The notes under the pieces were generated by a model, which was not told the origin of the DNA, did no database searches, and worked only from the letters and a program-made list of their open reading frames with translations. 64,000 bases of DNA from NCBI GenBank assembly GCA_963674895.2, contig CAXXCY010000003.1:1984001-2048000 (forward strand). The letters run 5' to 3'. A program made the translations under genes and the position numbers. Below are positions 33,433 through 42,335 of the stretch, piece after piece; positions within the stretch are counted from its first letter, which is position 1, and the number at the start of each line of letters is the position of its first letter. Origin of the DNA: CAXXOK01 sp963674895. Lineage in GTDB: Bacteria; Bacillota; Clostridia; Christensenellales; Aristaeellaceae.

Positions 33433-34885
33433 CTTCCCGTACCTTCCCCGTAAACATGTACGCGCCCTTTTTGTTGAGCAGGACCTCTTCCCTCGGTTTC
33501 CCGCCCAGCTCCCGGATCAGCGCCGTGACGCGCATCTCGCAGTACCCGCCCTGGCAGCGCCCCATCGTAGCACGCGTGCGGTATTTGATTCCGCTGACCG
33601 TCTGCACCCCCAGAGGATTTTGGAGCGCCTGCTTGACCTCGGCCCGCGTCACGCTTTCGCAGCGGCAGAATATCTCCCCGTAATCGGCGTCCTTGGCGAT
33701 CAGCCGCCGGCGCGTTTGGATATCCTGGTCCGCAAAGCTTACAATGCCCTTGCGCACGGGATTGAATTCCTTGTTTTCCTTCAGGTCCTCCCGTTCCCGG
33801 ATGCGCGCCGCGACGCGCCTTGCCAGCGGCAGAGCGCTGGTGAGCCCGGGCGACGTGATCCCGATCAGGCTGACGACGTTTGGGATGTCCGGCGAAGTCA
33901 TGACCTGGAAATCGATCTCTCTTCCCGTGCCCGGGTCCTCGATGCGCGGAAACACGCCGACATAATTGCGGATGATGTTTTCGCGCTTCACATGCCGGAA
34001 CATCTTGCGGCCGTCCCTGAGCAGGACTTCGGTCTGCAGGCCGGTCGCCTCGTAATCCAGCGTCTCGCCGATGGTTTCCAGCGTCGGCCCGACCAGAACG
34101 TTGCCCTCGACGGACGGCGTTACGTGAACCTCGAACGCCCCCTGCTCGTTGGGCGTGGGATAGATCGGCACCCGGAGGAGCCGCCCGACGTTCTTATCCA
34201 GAATGAGGTACTCGCCCTTGATCCGGTTGGTGCGGCAGGGAGGGAAGCCGAGCATGTTGGAAATACGCCACGCCTCCAGGCCCGCGCAATTGACCACCCA
34301 CCGCGACCCGACCTTCCCCTGCGAGGTATGCAGGATATGCGTCCGGTCCGGCAGCGTTTCAATTTGGGTGACCTCATGGTCAAATTTATATTGAGCCCCG
34401 TTGAGCGCCGCGCTCTCCGCCAGCGCAATCGTATACCGGAAGGGGTCCAGAATGCCCGCAGTCGGCACAAACAGCGCGAAGTTGCCCTGCGCGTTGGGAT
34501 CGATCCCAAGCATCTCCCGCGCGTCCAGCATGCGGATGTCCGGAACACCGTTGTCCGCGCCGCGCTCCATCAGCGCTTCCAGGCGCCTGCGCTCTTCCTC
34601 GCTGAAGCCGACGATCAGCTTTCCCGTCCGCTTGAAGGGGATATCCAGCTCTTCGGCAACCCGGTCGAATTCCCGGTTGCTCTCCATCACACACCGGTGC
34701 CGCAGGGAATCTTTTTCATACAGGATGCCGGAATGCAGAAGCCCCGTATTGCGTCCGCTGACGCCATTGACGACATCCAGCTCGCGCTCCAGCACGCAGA
34801 CGCTTACCGCAAATCGTTTCAGTTCCCGCGCAACAGCGCTTCCGATCACTCCGCCGCCGATGACGGCGATATCATACCGTTCCAA
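33422..34885 (-). CDS. GlpA-like FAD oxidoreductase with BFD [2Fe-2S] domain
   Basis: A 487-residue DAO-family flavoprotein: FAD motif IAVIGGGVIGSAVARELKRF at the N-terminus, RNTGLLHSGILY as in glycerol-3-phosphate and L-2-hydroxyglutarate oxidases, and a closing LIGITSPGLTSALPLA. Residues about 395-460 are a BFD-like domain with four cysteines (CRCESVTRAEV and RCQGGYC). Enzymes of this shape oxidise glycerol 3-phosphate or 2-hydroxy acids. Because its neighbours are a LarA-like racemase and an aldolase, not glycerol genes, I infer a hydroxy-acid or sugar-acid substrate. The gene lies 23 bases after larA-like. Confidence 0.88.
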   Translation of the reverse strand: MERYDIAVIGGGVIGSAVARELKRFAVSVCVLERELDVVNGVSGRNTGLLHSGILYEKDSLRHRCVMESNREFDRVAEELDIPFKRTGKLIVGFSEEERRRLEALMERGADNGVPDIRMLDAREMLGIDPNAQGNFALFVPTAGILDPFRYTIALAESAALNGAQYKFDHEVTQIETLPDRTHILHTSQGKVGSRWVVNCAGLEAWRISNMLGFPPCRTNRIKGEYLILDKNVGRLLRVPIYPTPNEQGAFEVHVTPSVEGNVLVGPTLETIGETLDYEATGLQTEVLLRDGRKMFRHVKRENIIRNYVGVFPRIEDPGTGREIDFQVMTSPDIPNVVSLIGITSPGLTSALPLARRVAARIREREDLKENKEFNPVRKGIVSFADQDIQTRRRLIAKDADYGEIFCRCESVTRAEVKQALQNPLGVQTVSGIKYRTRATMGRCQGGYCEMRVTALIRELGGKPREEVLLNKKGAYMFTGKVREDGE

Positions 34886-34908
34886 GACCGATCGCCTCCG
34901 TCGAATTT

Positions 34909-36171
34909 CTACAATGCGTTCGGGAGCACGCCGATCTGGATGCTGCCCATCGGATAGATTGCCACCAGGGGATTCCTGCCTTCAAACCTTGCAGTCAGGT
35001 GTTCAAGCACCTGCGGCCACGCGGTGCACAGCTTTCTTGGCCGGCCGCGATAAAACGGCCTGATATCCGGCTCGGCCACGCCGTCGGAAAAAATGACGGT
35101 ATCCATGCCGCTCAGCTCGGCAGGCGGAATGTTGTCGTCGTGCGGGGAAAACAGCCTCATGCCCGGGCCGAACAGGGCGTGATATCCCCCGCCCTCGCTG
35201 GCAGCGGTCATGCAAACCAGCGTGCCGTCCGGTTTGACGCATTTATGCTTTTCCTGCCCCAGCACGGCAAAGCAGGTGCCCAGCTGGGAATACTCCGTAT
35301 CCTTGGGGAACGCGGACGCGATCAGGATGTCCGCATGTTCAACCAGCTCCGTACGGTAATACGCCGCCGCCCGTTCGCAGGCGGCCCGGTGGGCCTTGAT
35401 AAAGTGCCCGCAGAACACGTCCGACGCCTGCATCTCATCGTTGAGAATGATGTTGACGATAAAATCCAGCCCGCACTTCCCAACGATCGCCTCCATATTG
35501 CGGCGCATGGGGTTGTCCGGCATCAGCGTGCAGGTTTTGAAGGATTTGCTCTGCGCAATATCGCTGAACACAAGCGTATGGTTGTCGTGGATCGTCTCAA
35601 TGCCGCCGATCCCCGGAAGCACCGCTTTCGCGCCGCCGGAAAACCCGGCGAGCGAATGGGGAATCAGGCAGCCGACCGCGATCTTGAGCTCCGATTGCAT
35701 AAAGACGCGGTTGATTTTGATCACCTGGCCGTCCGCGGGAACCGTGACCAGATCCTGGGAAAAGGGGACGTGGTTGTGCACCTGCACATGGTCAAGCACC
35801 CAATCCCCCAGCTTCTTTTGCATGTCCTGGCGGGTCATCGGGCGGTGGCCGCCCAGCGCGATGACCACCTGAATGTTCTCATAGTCCATGCCCGAGGCTT
35901 TCAGCTGCTCAATCACCACGGGCACAAGCAGGTTCCCCGGCGTCGGGCGGGAGATATCGTCCATGACGATACAGGCGGATTTTTTTCCCGCCGCCAAAGC
36001 GCGCAGGGTAGGCGACGCGACAGGGCTTTGAATTTTCCGCTCGATCTCTTCCCGGCTGAGCGCTGGAACATGCGGCATTGCGCAAAGACGGACATCCCAT
36101 GCATCGGGAAAGGACAGCGTCCGCGTGGTCTGCGCATACCAATTCCCCCAGGGCACTTGAACCTCTTGCAT
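34909..36171 (-). CDS. LarA-like nickel-pincer racemase/epimerase
   Basis: A 420-residue member of the lactate racemase (LarA) superfamily, which moves a hydride at the alpha carbon of 2-hydroxy acids using a nickel-pincer nucleotide. Key motifs are kept: MDDISRPTP (catalytic-site Asp and Arg), ALGGHRPMT (His108 equivalent), HSLAGFSGGAK (cofactor-binding His and Lys) and IETIHDNHTL (His200 equivalent). Superfamily members act on lactate, malate, hydroxyglutarate or sugar acids such as gluconate, so the substrate is open. No larB, larC or larE cofactor genes are in the window. It lies in an operon with an ABC importer, a GlpA-like oxidase and a DapA-family aldolase. Confidence 0.9.
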   Translation of the reverse strand: MQEVQVPWGNWYAQTTRTLSFPDAWDVRLCAMPHVPALSREEIERKIQSPVASPTLRALAAGKKSACIVMDDISRPTPGNLLVPVVIEQLKASGMDYENIQVVIALGGHRPMTRQDMQKKLGDWVLDHVQVHNHVPFSQDLVTVPADGQVIKINRVFMQSELKIAVGCLIPHSLAGFSGGAKAVLPGIGGIETIHDNHTLVFSDIAQSKSFKTCTLMPDNPMRRNMEAIVGKCGLDFIVNIILNDEMQASDVFCGHFIKAHRAACERAAAYYRTELVEHADILIASAFPKDTEYSQLGTCFAVLGQEKHKCVKPDGTLVCMTAASEGGGYHALFGPGMRLFSPHDDNIPPAELSGMDTVIFSDGVAEPDIRPFYRGRPRKLCTAWPQVLEHLTARFEGRNPLVAIYPMGSIQIGVLPNAL

Positions 36172-36276
36172 AAAAAAGAACCTCCGTCATTTGAGGATCG
36201 GTACGGCACGCTTAGCGCCGGGAGTCAGTTTTCGGCGGCTTCCGGACCGGCGGCGATGCTTCGGCGCGAACCTCCT

Positions 36277-37101
36277 TTACCCTTTGACTGCGCCCGCCGT
36301 GACCCCTTGAATGATATAGCGCTGGAAGAAAAGAAACAGTACGACCGGCGGAACGATCGCAATCAGCGACGATGCCGCGATGATATGCCACCGGATGGTC
36401 GCATCGGTGAGCATGCTGTACAGGGAAAGCGTCAGGGGATAGCGGTTCCTGTCGTTGAGCAGGAACAGGGGAACGACGAATTCGTTGTACGTGTTGATGA
36501 AAACAAAGATTGCGCCCACGGCGATTCCAGGCCCGCTGATGGGAATGATGATCTTGCGGAGAGTATCGAAATAATTGCACCCGTCAACCTCCGCGGCCTC
36601 CTCCAGTTCGTTTGGAATCGTCAGAAAATAGCCGTAATGAATCCAGACGACCAGCGCCAGATTGATGGTCGCGTAAATAAAGATAATCCCGATTCTGGAG
36701 TTGATGAGCCTGAGCTGATTGAGAATATTGTAGATGGAAGGCAGGATCACGATGCCCGCCATCATCTGCGTCAGCAGCAGACCGAACAGTACGATCCGCT
36801 TGAACTTGAAACGGTAATGCGCCAGGGCGTAGGCGGCGGGCACGGAGACCGCGGTCGTCAGCAGTGTGGCGGAGATGGCATACAGGAAGCTGTTGGCAAT
36901 GTTGCCGATAATAAAATCAAAGCCGTCGGTAAAATTGCTGACCGCAAAATAGTGCGGAAACAGCTGCGGTTCCAGAAGCTTCGCGTAGGGCGTGCACGCG
37001 ATGATGACGGCCGAATAGATCGGGATCAGCGCAAACAGGCAAAGTGCGGCCCGCAGTATCCATTTAAGCGCCTTGGCATAGGGAGCTTCTCTGGCGATCA
37101 T
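36277..37101 (-). CDS. Carbohydrate ABC transporter permease, MalG type
   Basis: A 274-residue permease with six helices and the EAA loop NELEEAAEVDGCNYFDTLRK. NTYNEFVVPLFLLNDRNRYP and the basic end VTAGAVKG are typical of MalG subunits. The ATG at 37101 overlaps the MalF-type stop (ATGA); an upstream start inside that gene is less likely. There is no ATPase gene in the operon. It is followed by the LarA-like gene after 105 bases. Confidence 0.92.
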   Translation of the reverse strand: MIAREAPYAKALKWILRAALCLFALIPIYSAVIIACTPYAKLLEPQLFPHYFAVSNFTDGFDFIIGNIANSFLYAISATLLTTAVSVPAAYALAHYRFKFKRIVLFGLLLTQMMAGIVILPSIYNILNQLRLINSRIGIIFIYATINLALVVWIHYGYFLTIPNELEEAAEVDGCNYFDTLRKIIIPISGPGIAVGAIFVFINTYNEFVVPLFLLNDRNRYPLTLSLYSMLTDATIRWHIIAASSLIAIVPPVVLFLFFQRYIIQGVTAGAVKG

Positions 37102-37961
37102 TCTTTGTTGCGTCCTTCCATAAGTTTCCAATACAGGACTGTGGTTAGCAGCAGCACAATAATCGCGGTCAGCGACCAGGCGGACGCGGTGCCGAGATCC
37201 TTCATATGGAACATTTCTCTGAATATCTGGATGGAAATAATCCTCGTCGCGCTTACCGGGCCGCCGCCGGTCATGCCGTAGATGATGTCAAACACGAGGA
37301 ACGTCCACACGGTCAAAACGATCAGCGTCGTGGACATCACCTTCCGAAGGCTGGGCAGGGTAATGTGCAGCAGCGTCTGGTACGGTTTCGCCCCGTCGAT
37401 GGCGGACGCTTCGTACAGCTCGTTGGGGATGGCGGTCAGCGCCGCGTAGAAATTGATAAAGGCAAAGGGCGTGGCACGCCATATGCGGGCGACGATCACG
37501 GAGCCCAGCGCGTTTTGCAGGTTTAAAAAGGCGATCGGTTTATCAATAATCCCCAGCTGGAGCAAAAATACGTTGATGATGCCGAAATCCTGGCTGAGCG
37601 TGAACCGCCAGCAGGACGCCACGATGATCAGCGGGATGGAATACGGCAAAAGGCTGATAGAGATGACGGCCTTTCTCAGCGGAAACGCGTGGTGGCACAG
37701 CAGCGCCAGCACCAGCCCGAAAAAGGTCGCGGAAAGCACGGAACCATACGTCCAGGTCAGGGTGATTTCCAATGTTTTGGGTATACTCTTGGCAATCTTG
37801 GCGAAATTGCCCAGCGCTACGAACTGGCCTTTGGTAGAGCCAGTGAACCCGATAAACGCATTGGCTGTCACATTGACGAGCGGAATGATATAAACGGCTG
37901 TCAGCATGATCAGCATCGGGAGCAGGGAGATGATAACACGTTTTCGGTGGATACTACGCAC
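37098..37961 (-). CDS. Carbohydrate ABC transporter permease, MalF type
   Basis: A 287-residue membrane subunit. The first helix is VIISLLPMLIMLTAVYIIPLV; the EAA loop is NELYEASAIDGAKPYQTLLH; and GMTGGGPVSATRIISIQIF is the usual post-EAA segment. It pairs with the MalG-type subunit that overlaps its stop codon and with the binding protein encoded just upstream. Confidence 0.92.
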   Translation of the reverse strand: MRSIHRKRVIISLLPMLIMLTAVYIIPLVNVTANAFIGFTGSTKGQFVALGNFAKIAKSIPKTLEITLTWTYGSVLSATFFGLVLALLCHHAFPLRKAVISISLLPYSIPLIIVASCWRFTLSQDFGIINVFLLQLGIIDKPIAFLNLQNALGSVIVARIWRATPFAFINFYAALTAIPNELYEASAIDGAKPYQTLLHITLPSLRKVMSTTLIVLTVWTFLVFDIIYGMTGGGPVSATRIISIQIFREMFHMKDLGTASAWSLTAIIVLLLTTVLYWKLMEGRNKE

Positions 37962-38096
37962 GTTCAGTACCTCGCAACGGTTTTCTCAGCGCCGCACCGG
38001 CAGGCGCGGGGTGTTGGGGGAAAGTGCGGCAATGTGCAACCGCGCCGGATGCTGCACATTGCCGCAGAGAACCAAAAGGAGCGCCGTATCGGAAAA

Positions 38097-39371
38097 TTAG
38101 TTTCTGGCGTTCAGGTCGCCGATCACTTCAACGGCCATATCCAGGGTCGTCTGCGCGTCGATATCGCCCAGCACGAAGAGCTGCCAGACCTCCTCCAGGC
38201 CCGAGTAGAACGCGGCCGGCGTGGAGCTGTTTCTGCCGATCATGCCGAAGAGCTTGTAGGATGTAACGACGTCGCTCATGGTCTTCCAGTACTGATGCTG
38301 ATAGAAATCCTGGCTGAGCTCGTATTCCGTGATCGGAATGCTGCCGTAGGCCTTGTGATGCGCGTACAGCACTTCCTCGCTCATCAGATAGCTGATCAGG
38401 CGTCCGCATGCCTCGGCCTTATCCTGCCGCGTGGCAATCCAGCCGTTGGTGCCGGCCCATGTGGCCATCTCGCCGTTGGGAGCCAGCGGCGGCGCAGCAA
38501 CGCCGATCACGCTGTCGTCAAGGTTTTCGCCGTACGCCGCCTGGAAAGTGGTCACGGCCCAGGCGCTGTCGATAATCATGCCGATCTTGCCGTCACGGAG
38601 CAAGGCGCGAAGCTCGCCGCGGCCATAGTCCGTGGGCGTGGGCTCGGTATAGGGCAGTATGGATTGTAGATACTCAAGCGCCGCCAGGCCTTCCGGCGAG
38701 TTGAACAGGGGCTGGCTTTCGCTGTCAAGCATGGGCTGCAGGGTGGACTGGGTAATAAACTGCGCCATAAACTCTTCCAGCACTTCCATACCGGTCATGG
38801 CAGGAATGCCCAGCGCCGGAACGTCGGTATTTCCCACAATCGCCTCGCAAGCGGTTTTCAGTTCGTCCCAGGTCGTGGGCGGGGCATCCGGGTCCAGTCC
38901 CGCGGCTTCAAATACATCCTTGTTGTAGTATAGCACAAACGCGTCGATGCTGGAAGGAATGTAGTAGATCTCGTCGCCGCCGATGGAGGCTAGAGCCCAG
39001 GCCGATTCGGGCAGCTCTTCAAAAACGCTCGCATCCACATAATCGCGAAGGTCCACGAGTTTGCCGTCCACGGAAGAGTCCTTCTGTTTGTTATCCCACC
39101 AGAAGATAACGTCGGGTTGGGTGTCGGATTCGAACATGGTTGGATATGTTTGAATCCAGCCGCCCCAGGAGTCATAGATAATTTTAACGTTGATGTCGGG
39201 GTTCTCAGCGTTAAACTTCTCGATGGCGGGTTCCATGAACGAAGCGACCTTCTGCTCGTCGCCCGGGCGCAGAACGGTGAGGTTGGTTACGCCTTCCGCT
39301 CCTGCCACGACGGGGACTGCGAGAATGATGGTCACAGCCAGGCACAACACAAGAGACAATGCCTTTTTCAT
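38097..39371 (-). CDS. ABC transporter binding protein (family 1)
   Basis: A 424-residue secreted binding protein with a signal peptide (KKALSLVLCLAVTIILAVPVVAG). It shows the UgpB/MalE pattern: NLTVLRPGDEQKVASFMEPA, FNAENPDINVKIIYDSWGG, QPDVIFWWDNKQ and MIIDSAWAVTTFQAAYG. The ATG at 39371 follows AAAGGAGG; an earlier ATG inside that ribosome site is unlikely. It delivers the unknown substrate of this operon. The neighbouring enzymes suggest an acidic sugar or hydroxy acid, but a neutral glycoside is not ruled out. Confidence 0.92.
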   Translation of the reverse strand: MKKALSLVLCLAVTIILAVPVVAGAEGVTNLTVLRPGDEQKVASFMEPAIEKFNAENPDINVKIIYDSWGGWIQTYPTMFESDTQPDVIFWWDNKQKDSSVDGKLVDLRDYVDASVFEELPESAWALASIGGDEIYYIPSSIDAFVLYYNKDVFEAAGLDPDAPPTTWDELKTACEAIVGNTDVPALGIPAMTGMEVLEEFMAQFITQSTLQPMLDSESQPLFNSPEGLAALEYLQSILPYTEPTPTDYGRGELRALLRDGKIGMIIDSAWAVTTFQAAYGENLDDSVIGVAAPPLAPNGEMATWAGTNGWIATRQDKAEACGRLISYLMSEEVLYAHHKAYGSIPITEYELSQDFYQHQYWKTMSDVVTSYKLFGMIGRNSSTPAAFYSGLEEVWQLFVLGDIDAQTTLDMAVEVIGDLNARN

Positions 39372-39477
39372 TGAGGGGTCCTCCTTTTTCAATTTATGCC
39401 ATTACTGGCATTGGATTTATTTCCGCCGGAAGCGGCAGCTCGCGCTTCCGGTGTATCCGAAATGAGAAACGGGTCCC

Positions 39478-40395
39478 TTAGCCGAGGTATCCGTAAGCCT
39501 TGAGGGTGTCTTCCAGTTTCTTTTGGAAATCGGCCGGCAGCTGGGAGATGACCGGCTTGCGCGCATACCCGGCATCGACGCCGCGCAGCTTCAGGCCTTC
39601 CTTGATTACGACCAGCCACGGGCAGGGGGAACCGTCTGCGGAGTTGGTGGTGAACAGCGGCAGGTAGGGGCGGATCTTGTCGAAATGGTATTGCATGGCC
39701 TCTTTCACTTTCTTTTCCTTGGCCAGCTGGTATACCTTGGTATTTTCCGCCGGGAACAGGTTCCCTGTGCCGCAGACCCAGCCGTCGGTCCAGCAGCTCA
39801 GGCATTCCACAGGGCAAATATCATAGCCGTAGAACAGGCCGAACCCGTCGTCTGTCAGCGCGCGCAGATCCTGCTGCCGGTAGACGTCCGCCTGGCGCTC
39901 CTTTACAGCGTCGATCAGGCCGTCATTGTAGAGCTTGGCAATAAACGCGTCCGTCAGCAGGCACGTCGAATAGTAGGGGTTATGATACAGCATCACCGGA
40001 ATGCCGATCGCCTTGCGCAGCGTTTCAAAGTGCAGGTACAGTTCTTTCTCGCTGGGAGCCATATACCATGGGGTCACCACCATAACGCCGTCGGCGCCGG
40101 AGGCTTCCGCCGCTTTTGACATATACACGACATCCTTCGTGCGGTACGCGCCCGTGGAACAAAATACCTGCACGCGCTTGTTTGCGGCTTTGCAAACGGC
40201 GTCGTTCACCTGGATTTGCTCCTCAGGGGTCAGCGCGACGATTTCACCGGTGCTGCCCGCGGGAATCAATCCGGAAACGCCGTTTTTGATCAGGAATTCC
40301 GTAACTTCCTTAATTCCGTTGAAATTGATCGATTCGTCGGCGTTGAAGGGTGTGATCATCGGTATCATGATACCTTCGATTTTCTTCTTGTTCAT
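39478..40395 (-). CDS. DapA/NanA-family aldolase or dehydratase
   Basis: A 305-residue TIM-barrel class I aldolase. PAGSTGEIVALTPEEQ is the pyruvate-binding loop; LYHNPYYS contains the catalytic tyrosine; and the Schiff-base lysine is in AVKERQADV. The family covers dihydrodipicolinate synthase, N-acetylneuraminate lyase and several 2-keto-3-deoxy-sugar-acid aldolases. In this operon, with an importer, a LarA-like racemase and a GlpA-like oxidase, a catabolic aldolase is more likely than lysine synthesis. It is the first gene of the operon and divergent from the IclR gene. GAGGAGC lies upstream of the ATG. Confidence 0.9.
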   Translation of the reverse strand: MNKKKIEGIMIPMITPFNADESINFNGIKEVTEFLIKNGVSGLIPAGSTGEIVALTPEEQIQVNDAVCKAANKRVQVFCSTGAYRTKDVVYMSKAAEASGADGVMVVTPWYMAPSEKELYLHFETLRKAIGIPVMLYHNPYYSTCLLTDAFIAKLYNDGLIDAVKERQADVYRQQDLRALTDDGFGLFYGYDICPVECLSCWTDGWVCGTGNLFPAENTKVYQLAKEKKVKEAMQYHFDKIRPYLPLFTTNSADGSPCPWLVVIKEGLKLRGVDAGYARKPVISQLPADFQKKLEDTLKAYGYLG

Positions 40396-40431
40396 GGTAA
40401 GCTCCTCGTTTCATTTTTAGAATGGTTATTC

Positions 40432-40450
40432 CGATATTTATTTTATATCG
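40432..40450. promoter_or_regulatory. Palindrome over the aldolase operon -10
   Basis: CGATAT and ATATCG (40432-40437/40445-40450) flank seven bases that include part of the -10; a fitting place for IclR repression. Confidence 0.45.
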
Positions 40451-40468
40451 AAAACTATTTCTTGTCAA
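40440..40468 (-). promoter_or_regulatory. Promoter of the LarA/GlpA-like operon
   Basis: Minus strand TTGACA (40468-40463) and TAAAAT (40445-40440) with 17 bases between. Confidence 0.65.
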
Positions 40469-40915
40469 CTGCTTTTTGAAAGAAATAATATTAGTAGATT
40501 TTACTAGTATATATGTTCCGATTGTATTTATTTCGGCATTTTGTGTTAATAGTAGAATGCCTTTTCCTAATATTTTGGAAAATATATTCCATTTTTTATA
40601 TTTTCGGCTATTTCCAGCTTGATCGTGTCCCCGGACTACCGCGCTTTGATACCGCATCGCCGCCTTTTCCAGAAAATACGGGACAGGCGCTGCGTTTCCG
40701 CTTTGTCTGTATACCGCAGTCTCCGGAACATAAAGAGGGCCCGGCATGCGTTTTTTCAGCGCGGGAGAAACCGGCCCCGCGCAATGCCGCCGTATTTCCG
40801 CTCCTGCAATCCGCGAAAACAATCGCCGGTATTTCCGGCGCGGCGGATTCTTTAGACAACATCCATAGACCGAAAGCCTGTTTTTACGTCGATTATCCAT
40901 TATTTTTAAGGAGAA

Positions 40916-40943
40916 TTGACAGAATGCTAATATTTGATAAAAT
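40916..40943 (+). promoter_or_regulatory. Promoter of the iclR gene
   Basis: TTGACA (40916-40921) and TAAAAT (40938-40943) with a 16-base spacer. Confidence 0.55.
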
Positions 40944-40994
40944 AAAATATGAATTCCAATTATACCATATCAAACAAGGACAGGGGTTGGGAAA

Positions 40995-41795
40995 ATGTTC
41001 GCCGGCGATACAAAGAAACCCGCGGCCGATCCGGATACCATCAAAGTGCTGGACAGGGCGCTTATTATTATAGAGGCATTGAAACAGTCCAAACAGCCTT
41101 TGGGCGTGAATGAGCTGGCAAAGCTCTGCTCCATCAATCTCTCCACCACGTTCCGCATCCTGAAAACGCTGGAAACGCACGGCTGGGTGTTTCAGCTGGA
41201 AAACACGAAGTATATCACCGGCGAAAAGATCAACTTCGTGACGACCAGCGAGAACCAATACATGGCGCTCAAGGAAGTCGCTTTTCCGATTATGTTCATG
41301 TATTCCATGCGCGAGGGCCAGGCGATGAACCTGATGGTGCGCGAGAACATCGCCTGCGTCATTCTGCAGCAGTCCCGCACCGACCGCATCGTCGACTATG
41401 TGCCGCCGATCGGTACCAAGCTGCCGCTGCACGCCTCCGCCGGCGGAAAGATACTCCTCTCGGAACTGCCGCTGGACAATTTGGAGGATTATCTCTCCGC
41501 GATCGATTTCCGCGCGCTGACCAAAAACACCATCACGCACAAATTCGATTTCATCAACGAGCTGGCCAACGTGCGCAAAAACGGCTACGCGCTGGATATG
41601 GGCGAATCCAGTGAAATTTCCTGCTGCATATCCGTGCCCGTGCGCAACGGCAAAAACGAAATCATCGCCGCCCTGTCCTTCTCGGGAATCGTCGATATCC
41701 GGACCGAAGAAAAACTCCTCTATTACTTGCCGTCGCTCAAAGCCGCGTCCGCCGCCATTTCCGCGCGCATCTTCTCCACCCGTCAGGCGACGTAA
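40995..41795 (+). CDS. IclR-family transcriptional regulator
   Basis: A 266-residue regulator: winged helix at residues about 18-75 (VLDRALIIIEALKQSKQPLG, NELAKLCSINLSTTFRILKT), then the GAF-like effector domain (LPLHASAGGKILLSEL, MGESSEISCCISVPVRNG, AALSFSG). It is divergent from the aldolase-transporter-LarA operon, which it most likely controls; it could also act on the kinase/aldolase genes downstream. The ATG at 40995 is about 10 bases after AGGGGTTGG. Confidence 0.92.
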   Translation: MFAGDTKKPAADPDTIKVLDRALIIIEALKQSKQPLGVNELAKLCSINLSTTFRILKTLETHGWVFQLENTKYITGEKINFVTTSENQYMALKEVAFPIMFMYSMREGQAMNLMVRENIACVILQQSRTDRIVDYVPPIGTKLPLHASAGGKILLSELPLDNLEDYLSAIDFRALTKNTITHKFDFINELANVRKNGYALDMGESSEISCCISVPVRNGKNEIIAALSFSGIVDIRTEEKLLYYLPSLKAASAAISARIFSTRQAT

Positions 41796-41813
41796 GCATC
41801 ACCTACGGTCAGA

Positions 41814-41849
41814 CCACCCTTGCGGCTTTCAAAGCTGCGAGGGTTTTTT
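41814..41849 (+). terminator. Terminator of the iclR gene
   Basis: CCCTTGCGGC pairs with GCTGCGAGGG (with G-T pairs) around TTTCAAA and is followed by seven T residues. Confidence 0.8.
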
Positions 41850-42087
41850 TCATGGAAGCCGGCGTTTTCATCCCGCGAAACGGTTCGCCCGAACGGATTC
41901 AATAGAATTCTAAATCAATGCGGAATACACCGTAAAACACGCAAACGAATGGTTCCCCCCGGCGCATTAAATCGTTGCGGCTTTTCACGATCCCCGGTAC
42001 GCCCGCGTACGTTCCCACAGGAAGGGATCGGGAAGCCGCGCGCGGCGGAGGATTCAAAACGCGCCGAAAAACGGAGCGCCAGGCCGC

Positions 42088-42116
42088 TTGCTTTCTCCCC
42101 GGCATCGTACTATAAT
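42088..42116 (+). promoter_or_regulatory. Promoter of the kinase/aldolase operon
   Basis: TTGCTT (42088-42093) and TATAAT (42111-42116), 17 bases apart. Confidence 0.65.
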
Positions 42117-42335
42117 GTCACATTATTCCGGGACGTTCCATTCCTGAGATGCGCATCGGGGCCCTGTCAAACGTAAATAGAATGCCGTTTCAGGTGTCTG
42201 CGCCGATCCGAATCCGGCCAGTTTTTGCCGTCCGCCCGCAGGTTCGCGGGCCAACATCGCGGCCGCATGGAGCAGGCGAAACGGCCGGGTGGTTTCGGGT
42301 TTGTAAACAAATTGTCACGATAAGGAGATTCGACC

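Larger units (their letters stand above)
40396..40994. other. Regulatory gap between divergent aldolase and iclR genes
   Basis: The aldolase side (40400-40600) is A+T rich and holds a promoter and a palindrome. The middle (about 40610-40870) is G+C rich with no recognisable gene. The iclR side has its own promoter. Confidence 0.5.
41796..42335. other. Intergenic region before the FGGY kinase
   Basis: This 540-base gap has the iclR terminator (41814-41849) and a promoter (42088-42116) followed by a 210-base leader. No coding sequence recognised. Confidence 0.5.

Noticed and set aside
34999..37281. A 760-codon open frame on the plus strand
   Set aside because: It lies wholly opposite the LarA-like and permease genes, which have clear motifs and ribosome sites; the open frame comes from G+C-rich codon bias.
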